64,000 bases of DNA from Capillimicrobium parvum (lineage in GTDB: Bacteria; Actinomycetota; Thermoleophilia; Solirubrobacterales; Solirubrobacteraceae): contig NZ_CP087164.1 in assembly GCF_021172045.1 (NCBI RefSeq), forward strand, positions 4,402,001 to 4,466,000, read 5' to 3'. The notes below the pieces were generated by a model. It saw nothing but the letters and a program-made list of their open reading frames with translations. It did no database searches and was not told the DNA's origin. The translations under genes and the position numbers were made by a program. Shown piece by piece: positions 57,811 to 64,000 of the stretch (the stretch's first letter is position 1; every line of letters starts with the position of its first letter).

Positions 57811-58197
57811 ATGACCGACAGACCTGACCCGCTGGCCGACGAGGAGGCCGCGGCCGCCGCGGCCGAGGCCGGTCGCATCGGCGGCCGCCCCACCCGCGAG
57901 GAGGAGGCCGACCTCGACCACGATCCCGCGATGCAGGCCGTCTACGAGGGCGGCGGCGGGGAGGCCGAGGGCTTCGAGATGGCCGAGGAGGAGCTGCGCG
58001 AGCACGCCGAGCAGGGGCCGGCGACGCCCGGCGTGGAGGTGCGCGCCGTCCGCGCCGAGGTCGACCGCGGCACCGAGGAGGTCGATCACGCCGTCTACGG
58101 CGAGGCCGACGAGGAGGACGTCACCGAGGTCACGCGCGACCCGCAGGAGGGCCCGGACGACCCCGGCGCCGGACCCGGGCTCGCCGCGGACCGCTGA
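57811..58197 (+). CDS. Highly acidic small protein
   Basis: A 128-residue protein, about one third Asp/Glu. It starts MTDRPDPLADEEAAAAAAEAG, has GRIGGRPTREEE near residue 22, and is otherwise low-complexity and probably disordered. AGGAG before ATG 57811 fixes the start. Its TGA stop lies in the same frame as the ligD gene that begins 15 bases later. No family recognised. Confidence 0.65.
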   Translation: MTDRPDPLADEEAAAAAAEAGRIGGRPTREEEADLDHDPAMQAVYEGGGGEAEGFEMAEEELREHAEQGPATPGVEVRAVRAEVDRGTEEVDHAVYGEADEEDVTEVTRDPQEGPDDPGAGPGLAADR

Positions 58198-58212
58198 CCG
58201 GCGGAGACTGCG

Positions 58213-60570
58213 CTGCCCGCCCGCGACAAGCTCGCCGACTACCGCGCCAAGCGCGATCTCGAGAGCACGCCCGAGCCCGCGGGCGGGGACCGCGGGGACG
58301 GCCCGGGCGGCGCGCGCTTCGTCGTCCAGGAGCACCACGCGACCCGCCTGCACTGGGACCTGCGCCTCGAGCGCGACGGCGCCCTCGCGTCGTGGGCGGT
58401 GCCCAACGGCATCCCCGACGACCCGAAGCGCAACCGCAAGGCGATCCGCACCGAGGACCACCCACTCGAGTACCTCGAGTTCCACGGCGAGATCCCGCGC
58501 GGCCAGTACGGCGCGGGGACGATGACCATCTGGGACTCGGGCACGTACGAGGCGGAGAAGTGGCGCGACGACGAGGTGATCGCGACCTTCCACGGCGAGC
58601 GGCTGCGGGGCCGGTACGCGCTGATCCGGACCGGCGCCGACGGCAAGGACTGGCTCATGCACCGCATGGACCCGGCGGTCGACCCCGGGGCCGAGCCGAT
58701 GCCCGAGGCGATCGTCCCGATGCTCGCCAAGCCGGGCAGGCTGCCGGGTGGGCGGCCCGGGTCCGAGGGCGACCGGTGGTCCTACGAGATCAAGTGGGAC
58801 GGGGTGCGGGCGCTCGTGTACTCCGAGCCCGGGCGCCTGCGGCTCGAGTCGCGCAACGGCCGCGACATCACGGCGTCCTATCCGGAGCTGCGGCCGCTGA
58901 ACCGCGCGCTCAGCCACCACCGCGCGATCCTCGACGGCGAGATCGTCGCGTTCGACGCCGACGGGCGGCCGAGCTTCGCCCGCCTGCAGCAGCGGATGCA
59001 CCTGACGGGCGAGAGCCAGGTGCGCCGCAGGGCGCGCGACGTCCCGGTCGTCCTCGTGCTCTTCGACCTCCTGTGGCTCGACGGGCACTCGCTCATGGAC
59101 CGGCCCTACGACGACCGGCGCGGGGCGCTCGAGGCGCTGGACCTCAGCGGGCCGGCGTGGCAGACGCCGGCCGCGCACCTCGGCGACGGCGCGGCGCTGC
59201 TCCAGGCGACGGCCGCCCAGGGCCTCGAGGGGCTCATCGCCAAGCGGCGCGACGCGCCGTACGAGCCCGGGCGGCGCTCGTCATGCTGGATCAAGGTCAA
59301 GAACGTCAACCGCCAGGAGGTCGTGATCGCCGGCTGGCTGCCCGGCGAGGGGCGGCGCGAGAGCCGGATCGGCGCGCTCGTCGTCGGCGTGCACGACGAG
59401 GACGGCGGCCCGCTGCGCTACGCCGGGCGGGTGGGCACCGGGTTCACCGAGCAGGCGCTCGACGCCCTCGCCGAGACGCTCGGACCTCTGCGCACCGACG
59501 AGAACCCGTTCGGCCGCGGCGGGCCGAAGGGGGCGATCTGGGTGCGGCCGTGCCTGCTGGCGGAGGTCGAGTTCACCGAGTGGACGACCGAGGGCCTGCT
59601 GCGCCACCCCTCGTTCAAGGGCCTGCGCGAGGACAAGGATGCGCTCGAGGTCGTGCGCGAGCTCCCGGGCGACGCCCGCGAACTGCACCTCGAGGGCCAG
59701 GTGGTCAAGGTCTCGAACTGGTCGAAGGTGCTGTGGCCGCAGACGGGGTTCACCAAGGGGCGGCTCGTGGACTACTACCTGCGCATCGCACCGGCGATCC
59801 TGCCGCACCTCGAAGGCCGGCCGCTGACCCTCAAGCGCTACCCGAACGGCGTCGACGCGCAGCACTTCTACGAGAAGAACTCGCCGTCGCACCGGCCGGA
59901 GTGGGTGCACACGGCGCGCGTCTCGACCGGGCGCAAGGCGATCGACTTCACGCTCGTCGAGAACGTCGCGACGCTCGGATGGCTGGCCAACCTCGCCTCC
60001 ATCGAGCTGCACACGTCGCTGTCACGCGCGGACCCCATCGAGCGCCCGACGATGCTCGTGTTCGACCTCGACCCCGGCCCGCCGGCCGACATCGTGGCCT
60101 GCTGCGAGGTCGGCCTGATCCTGCGCGGGCTGTTCGACGGGCTCGGGCTCGTGTCGGCCGCCAAGACCTCCGGCTCCAAGGGGCTGCAGGTCTACGTCCC
60201 GCTCAACGAGCCGGACCTCACGTACGACGACACCAAGCCGTTCGCCAAGGCAGTCGCCGAGCTGCTCGAGGCGCAGGTGCCCGACCTGGTCGTCTCACGC
60301 CAGACGAAGACGCTGCGGCCGGGCAAGGTGCTCGTCGACTGGTCGCAGAACGACGAGCACAAGACGACCGTCTGCGTCTACTCCGTGCGGGCGAAGGAGC
60401 GCCCCACGGTGTCGACGCCGGTCGACTGGGACGAGGTGCAGGCCTGCCATGACGCGGGCGACCCGGAGCTGCTCGTCTTCGACACCGACGCGGTCCTCGA
60501 CAGGGTGGCCGAGCGCGGCGATCTCTTCGCCCCCACGCTGAGCGTCGTCCAGCGGCTGCCGAAGCTGTAG
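58213..60570 (+). CDS. ligD: ATP-dependent DNA ligase LigD (PE-ligase-polymerase order), probable CTG start
   Basis: Multidomain NHEJ ligase of about 785 residues. The phosphoesterase domain begins LADYRAKRDLESTPEPAG and has HHATRLHWDLRLE and GEIPRGQYGAGTM. The ligase domain has the AMP lysine in YEIKWDGVRAL, followed by an OB fold. The polymerase/primase domain has LWPQTGFTKGRLVDYY and YPNGVDAQHFYEKN. Mycobacterial LigD has POL-PE-LIG order, so this is a permuted form. The first ATG/GTG/TTG in frame is GTG 58399, which would delete 62 residues of the phosphoesterase domain. CTG 58213 has GGAG six bases upstream and restores the whole domain, so it is taken as the start. No ku gene is in the window. 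Confidence 0.9.
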   Translation: MPARDKLADYRAKRDLESTPEPAGGDRGDGPGGARFVVQEHHATRLHWDLRLERDGALASWAVPNGIPDDPKRNRKAIRTEDHPLEYLEFHGEIPRGQYGAGTMTIWDSGTYEAEKWRDDEVIATFHGERLRGRYALIRTGADGKDWLMHRMDPAVDPGAEPMPEAIVPMLAKPGRLPGGRPGSEGDRWSYEIKWDGVRALVYSEPGRLRLESRNGRDITASYPELRPLNRALSHHRAILDGEIVAFDADGRPSFARLQQRMHLTGESQVRRRARDVPVVLVLFDLLWLDGHSLMDRPYDDRRGALEALDLSGPAWQTPAAHLGDGAALLQATAAQGLEGLIAKRRDAPYEPGRRSSCWIKVKNVNRQEVVIAGWLPGEGRRESRIGALVVGVHDEDGGPLRYAGRVGTGFTEQALDALAETLGPLRTDENPFGRGGPKGAIWVRPCLLAEVEFTEWTTEGLLRHPSFKGLREDKDALEVVRELPGDARELHLEGQVVKVSNWSKVLWPQTGFTKGRLVDYYLRIAPAILPHLEGRPLTLKRYPNGVDAQHFYEKNSPSHRPEWVHTARVSTGRKAIDFTLVENVATLGWLANLASIELHTSLSRADPIERPTMLVFDLDPGPPADIVACCEVGLILRGLFDGLGLVSAAKTSGSKGLQVYVPLNEPDLTYDDTKPFAKAVAELLEAQVPDLVVSRQTKTLRPGKVLVDWSQNDEHKTTVCVYSVRAKERPTVSTPVDWDEVQACHDAGDPELLVFDTDAVLDRVAERGDLFAPTLSVVQRLPKL

Positions 60571-60629
60571 CCGCAGCCCGCATTTCGGGCCGATGGTTGC
60601 CAGACGGGCCACCAGCCCGCTTCGAGCCG

Positions 60630-61022
60630 TCAGCCGGTGCGCTCGACCCACGCGTCGCCGGCGCGGCCCAGGAGGACGTCGTGCACGCCGGCATCGTCGG
60701 TGATCCGCACCCGCGCCTCGTCGTGCTCGGTCCCCGGCCGGTCGACGACCTGGACGAGGTGCAGCGCCGTGATCTGCGCGGAGGGCCGCCGGGCGAGGTG
60801 CGCCGTACGGGCGGCGGCGTCGATCGTGTCGCGGTCCCAGCCCCGGTCCTCCGCCCGTGCGCGGGCCAGGGCCTCGTTCGCGCCGGCCAGCTCGCGGAGC
60901 AGCCGGCCGCCGCTCGCGGCGTTGCGGCGGCTGACGGCGATCGCGCCCCCGACGAGGAACAGGACGATCAGCGCGCCGACGACGATGATGAGGATGAGGA
61001 GCCAGGTGGGCATCCCGACCAT
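60630..61022 (-). CDS. Single-span membrane protein
   Basis: A 130-residue protein: N-terminal membrane helix (WLLILIIVVGALIVLFLVGGAI), then a charged soluble part. The C-terminal 50 residues (ITALHLVQVVDRPGTEHDEARVRI and the DVLLGRAGDAWVERTG end) look like a small beta domain of the TIM44-like/DUF4878 sort, without firm identity. ATG 61022 or the ATG three codons later may start it. Convergent with ligD. Confidence 0.6.
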   Translation of the reverse strand: MVGMPTWLLILIIVVGALIVLFLVGGAIAVSRRNAASGGRLLRELAGANEALARARAEDRGWDRDTIDAAARTAHLARRPSAQITALHLVQVVDRPGTEHDEARVRITDDAGVHDVLLGRAGDAWVERTG

Positions 61023-61123
61023 GGTATTCGGCCACCCTTATGCGAGCGGCGCCGGCCCGTCCGCGCCGAGGACCACGGCCACGCCTCGTCGACGGGCGGC
61101 GTGCTCACGCCGGGACGGCGCGC

Positions 61124-61771
61124 TCAGGCCGGGACGGCGCGCGAGCGCAGATGCGTGCCGACCTTGCGCTTCACGCGCTGCAGAGCGTTGTCGACGGTCT
61201 TCGTGTCGCAGCCGAGGCGCTCGCCGATCAGCTCGTATGAGTAGCCGTCGAGGTACCGCGACAGCACGCGCGCCTCGAGCTCCGACAGCGACGTCGAGAT
61301 GCAGTCGACCAGGGAGCGCAGCTCCTCCGAGGAGATGACCTGGTTGACGGGGTCGTGGACGCTCGGGCCGGGGATGACCTCGTCGAGCGTGGGCTCTCCG
61401 TCGGACGCCGCGGCGGGCGCCGCCGAGAAGGAGACGTAGCCGTTGAGCGGCGTGTGCTTGTTGCGCGTCGCCGTCTTGACCGCGGTGATGATCTGGCGCG
61501 TGATGCACAGCTCGGCGAAGTTGCGAAAGCTCGACTCGCGGTCGGTCCGGTAGTCGCGCACCGCCTTGTAGAGCCCGACCAGGCCCTCCTGGATCAGGTC
61601 GTCGGCGTCGCCGCCGGCCAGGAAGTACGACGAGGCCTTCAGCCGGACGAAGCCGTAGTAGCGGCGCACGATCCTGTCGTACGCATCGGCATTTCCTTGC
61701 TTCGCCAAGGCGATGAGGAAGCCATCATCGACCTGAAGTTGACCTTGAGATTGGATGGACAGACGCGCCAT
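61124..61771 (-). CDS. sigH: SigH-like RNA polymerase sigma factor
   Basis: A 215-residue sigma factor resembling Bacillus SigH (about 218 residues). Region 2: ADDLIQEGLVGLYKAVRDY and FRNFAELCITRQIITAVKTA. Linker with HTPLNGYVSF. Region 4: LSELEARVLSRYLDGYSYELIGERL and TKTVDNALQRVKRKV. ATG 61771 has AGGAGG nine bases upstream; the longer frame begins inside that site. It lies downstream of rlmB and cysS on the same strand, a gene order seen in Bacillus. In non-sporulating actinobacteria its regulon is unknown. Confidence 0.88.
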   Translation of the reverse strand: MARLSIQSQGQLQVDDGFLIALAKQGNADAYDRIVRRYYGFVRLKASSYFLAGGDADDLIQEGLVGLYKAVRDYRTDRESSFRNFAELCITRQIITAVKTATRNKHTPLNGYVSFSAAPAAASDGEPTLDEVIPGPSVHDPVNQVISSEELRSLVDCISTSLSELEARVLSRYLDGYSYELIGERLGCDTKTVDNALQRVKRKVGTHLRSRAVPA

Positions 61772-61827
61772 GGAGCAGATCCTCCTGGCCACTCCACAGT
61801 GGCCGAGTACCGATTTCGCCCCCTGAC

Positions 61828-61844
61828 GCGCCCTCCCAGGGCGC
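61828..61844 (-). other. Hairpin in the sigH leader
   Basis: GCGCCCT and AGGGCGC pair around a three-base loop in the 138-base gap between rlmB and sigH, about 57 bases before the ATG. It could be a weak terminator of the cysS-rlmB message or a leader structure of sigH. A CATATAT stretch upstream (about 61855) may be a -10 box. Structure is visible; role is not. Confidence 0.4.
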
Positions 61845-61909
61845 CAGAAGTGGATATATGACTACCTCAACCTCTACCTTACGGTCGAGTAGCGCAGATT
61901 TACCCAGAG

Positions 61910-62611
61910 TTATGACTCTCTGTCAAGGCGGCGCTGCAAGATCTCGTACAACAGCGCCGCAGCGGCCGCGCTGACGTTCAGCGAGCCGACCCGGCCCATC
62001 ATCGGCAGCGCGACGAGCACGTCGCACGACGCCGCGACCCGCCGGCGCAGCCCCTTGCCCTCCGCGCCCAGCACGAGGACGACGCCGCCCGCGTAGTCCT
62101 GGCGGTCGTAGGGCTCCGCGCCCTCCGCCGCCGCGCCGTAGCACCAGCACCCCGCGCGCTTCGCGTCGCCGAGGAAGTCCGCGAGGTTGCGCACCCGCGC
62201 GATGCGCAGGTGCTCGACCGCGCCCGCCGAGGCCTTGCAGACCGCCGGCGTCACCTCGGCCGACCGCCGCTCGGGCAGCACGACCCCGGTCGCCCCCACC
62301 GATTCCGCGGTCCGGCAGATCGCCCCGACGTTCTGCGGGTCCTCGAGCTCGTCGAGCGCGACGATCAGCGGATCGGCCGCCGCGAGCAGCTCGGCGGCGC
62401 CGGCGTACGGATAGGGCCCGACCTCGGCGCAGATGCCCTGGTGGGCCGCAGACCCGCAGCGGGCCTCGATCGCTTCCGGCCGCGCGTCGCTCACCGCGAC
62501 GTCTCGCAGCCACGGCTCACCGGCGGCGCGGCGCGTCGCCCACACGTGCGTCACCGGCCGCCGCCCGGCCCGCAGCGCCTCGCGCACCGGGTTGCGGCCG
62601 TAGACGATCAC
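61910..62611 (-). CDS. rlmB: 23S rRNA (guanosine 2'-O)-methyltransferase RlmB
   Basis: A 233-residue SPOUT methyltransferase. Motif 1 is DELEDPQNVGAICRTAES, motif 2 LVLGAEGKGLRRRV and motif 3 RVGSLNVSAAAAALLYE, together forming the trefoil knot that binds S-adenosylmethionine. A short N-terminal L30e-like domain (VYGRNPVREALRAGRR) recognises rRNA. GTG 62611 overlaps the cysS stop by four bases. Methylates a conserved guanosine in 23S rRNA. Confidence 0.93.
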   Translation of the reverse strand: MIVYGRNPVREALRAGRRPVTHVWATRRAAGEPWLRDVAVSDARPEAIEARCGSAAHQGICAEVGPYPYAGAAELLAAADPLIVALDELEDPQNVGAICRTAESVGATGVVLPERRSAEVTPAVCKASAGAVEHLRIARVRNLADFLGDAKRAGCWCYGAAAEGAEPYDRQDYAGGVVLVLGAEGKGLRRRVAASCDVLVALPMMGRVGSLNVSAAAAALLYEILQRRLDRES

Positions 62612-63951
62612 GCCGGCGTCAGCTCGAAGCCGCCCGGGCCGTCGCGCACCGTCCACCCGTTCTGCGCGATCTCGTCGCGCAGGACGTCCGCGAGCGTGAA
62701 GTCCCGGCTCTCCCTCGCCTGCTGGCGCCGGCGGGCGAGGTCCACCACGTGATCCGGCGCGCCGAGCTCCGGTCCGAGCAGGTTCTCCAGCCCCAGGACC
62801 TGCAGCATCTCCTCGAGATGACCGCGTCCGACCGGATCCCCGTGACGGTTGGCCTCCTTGATCCATCGCCAGAGCTCCGCCAGCGCCCCGGCGGTGTTGA
62901 AGTCCTGCGCGAGGGCGTCGAAGAACGCGTCGCGGATCGGGACGAAGTCCTCGGGCGACTCCCCCGGGACGACGACGCGTGAGACCTCGCGAAGGCGGGC
63001 CACGCCCGCCGTGGCCTGGCGCATGACCCCATCGCCGAACTGCATCGGCTGGCGATAGTGGGCCGCGCAGAACGCCAGGATCACCGCATCCCGGCCCCAG
63101 CGCTCGACCACGACGTGCAGCGGCGCGATGTTGCCGGTCGACTTCGCCATCTTCTCGCCGGCGAACTGCAGCATCCCGTTGTGCATCCAGATCCGCGCGA
63201 GCTCGGCGCCCCGGCCGGCCCGGGTCTGCGCCGCCTCGTTCTCGTGGTGGGGGAAGACGAGGTCCGAGCCGCCGCCGTGGATGGCGAAGTTGACCCCGAG
63301 GAGCTCCTCGGCCATCGCCGAGCACTCGATGTGCCAGCCCGGCCGCCCCGGCCCCCACGGCGAGGCCCACCAGGTGTCCTCGTCGGGCTTGCGCGCCTTC
63401 CACAACGCGAAGTCCAGCGGGTCGCGCTTGCGCTCGGCGCCCTCGACCCCCTCGCCCTGGTCCATCTCGTCGACCGAGCGGTGCGACAGCGAGCCGTAGT
63501 CCGGGTCGCTGCGCACGCTGAACAGGACGTCGCCGCCGGCCTCGTAGGCGTGGCCGCGCTCGACGAGCGAACCGATGAGTCCGATGATCCCGTCGAGCGT
63601 CTGCGAGGCCAGCGGCTCGTGGTCCGGCCGCCCGAGCCCCAGCAGATCCGTGTCGGCCACGTAGAAGGCGGCCATCTCCCGCGCGAGCTCGTCGCTGGGC
63701 CGACCCGCCGCGCGCGCCGCGACGTAGATCTTGTCGTTGATGTCGGTGACGTTGATGACCAGCTCCGGACGCAGGCCCTCGTGCTCGAGGAACCGGCGCA
63801 GGAGCGAGAAGACGACGAACGGCCGCGCGTTGCCGATGTGGATGCGCGCGTACACCGTCGGACCGCAGGCGTATATCCCCACGCGCCCGCCGGGCGCGTC
63901 GAGGGCCGTCAGCCGGCCTGTGCGGGTGTCGTGCAGGCGGATCTCGCGCAT
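62608..63951 (-). CDS. cysS: Cysteinyl-tRNA synthetase
   Basis: Class I synthetase of 447 residues. The HIGH motif appears as IHIGNARP, KMSKS as EKMAKS, and the zinc-binding residues are in YACGPTVY, HIECSAMA and the HHENEAAQ segment. The C-terminal DALR-type helices end with LADVLRDEIAQNGWTVRDG. ATG 63951 lies 49 bases from the window edge. It charges tRNA-Cys. In this lineage ispD/ispF often lie upstream; that part is outside the window. Confidence 0.96.
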   Translation of the reverse strand: MREIRLHDTRTGRLTALDAPGGRVGIYACGPTVYARIHIGNARPFVVFSLLRRFLEHEGLRPELVINVTDINDKIYVAARAAGRPSDELAREMAAFYVADTDLLGLGRPDHEPLASQTLDGIIGLIGSLVERGHAYEAGGDVLFSVRSDPDYGSLSHRSVDEMDQGEGVEGAERKRDPLDFALWKARKPDEDTWWASPWGPGRPGWHIECSAMAEELLGVNFAIHGGGSDLVFPHHENEAAQTRAGRGAELARIWMHNGMLQFAGEKMAKSTGNIAPLHVVVERWGRDAVILAFCAAHYRQPMQFGDGVMRQATAGVARLREVSRVVVPGESPEDFVPIRDAFFDALAQDFNTAGALAELWRWIKEANRHGDPVGRGHLEEMLQVLGLENLLGPELGAPDHVVDLARRRQQARESRDFTLADVLRDEIAQNGWTVRDGPGGFELTPA

Positions 63952-64000
63952 ATCGTCTGCAATTTACGGGGAAGCCAGTGCGACTCGGATCCGGCGATCC

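Noticed and set aside
57811-60570. Acidic protein and LigD as one gene read through TGA
   Set aside because: They share a frame with one TGA between, but there is no sign of selenocysteine or programmed read-through, and a ribosome site lies before CTG 58213.
63952-64000. End of an ispF-like gene right of cysS
   Set aside because: Only 49 bases are present; a TAA in one minus-strand frame is not enough to name a gene.

Overview
The window is a contiguous piece of a very GC-rich bacterial chromosome with dense coding on both strands, extensive 4-nt ATGA/GTGA gene overlaps, many GTG starts and no rRNA, CRISPR array, phage or insertion-sequence signature. The gene content (actinobacterial PspA/PspAA/PspAB/HtpX set, MarP-like CvpA-protease, SigK/RskA-like pair, LigD, CNNM protein, a SigH-like sigma factor, and a cell-surface protein with the LSYANVASSLALF signal region plus a short collagen-like stretch) points to an actinobacterium of the Thermoleophilia/Solirubrobacterales type. 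The lineage is an inference from recognised families, not from a marker-gene tree.

Layout. 1-10 kb: an AddB-like nuclease/helicase cut by the left edge, a small secreted protein, topoisomerase III, a MarP-like membrane protease, a penicillin-binding transpeptidase, a lipoprotein, an SRPBCC protein, a zinc-ribbon/FHA protein and a ParA-like ATPase. 10.3-14.6 kb (minus): an aspartate-family operon lysA-hom-thrC-thrB. 14.7-28.2 kb: an envelope region with an MFS exporter, Lgt, an EnvC-like M23 protein, HtpX and PspAB, a polyprenyl-sugar/methyltransferase group, a secreted protein coupled to PspAA and PspA, an NlpC/P60 protein preceded by a clear ydaO-type (c-di-AMP) riboswitch, and a cell-wall-binding-repeat lipoprotein. 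28.2-30.8 kb: xseA-xseB and an enolase-superfamily gene, followed by a GC-rich tandem repeat and a long hairpin. 31-40.5 kb: a secreted M36 metalloprotease, membrane proteins, a thioesterase, a 3-hydroxyacyl-CoA dehydrogenase behind a perfect palindromic operator, an ABC transporter and a CNNM protein. 40.6-49 kb (minus): a six-gene exopolysaccharide operon (GT2, GT4, pyruvyl transferase, flippase-glycosyltransferase fusion, cellulose-synthase-like GT2, GH8 hydrolase) with a perfect CRP-type palindrome upstream. 49.2-54.6 kb: pterin dehydratase, a cobalamin-binding-type protein, a rhomboid protease, and a plsC-sigma-small protein-sigma-anti-sigma cluster. 54.6-64 kb: tRNA-Thr(TGT), an FKBP lipoprotein, an M20-type peptidase, the collagen-like protein, LigD with an apparent CTG start, and cysS-rlmB-sigH.

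How it works together. Much of the window serves the cell envelope: lipoprotein maturation (Lgt), peptidoglycan synthesis and turnover (PBP, M23, NlpC/P60), membrane stress (PspA system, HtpX, rhomboid, MarP-like protease), and surface polysaccharide. Three control inputs can be read from the DNA: c-di-AMP (riboswitch), probably cAMP or another CRP-family ligand (palindrome before the polysaccharide operon), and a TetR-like palindrome before an acyl-CoA gene. No gene-free stretch exceeds 300 bases. The longest is 10016-10272, GC-rich and without a gene I can support. The 49 bases right of cysS and the short intergenic gaps not listed hold nothing I can name.
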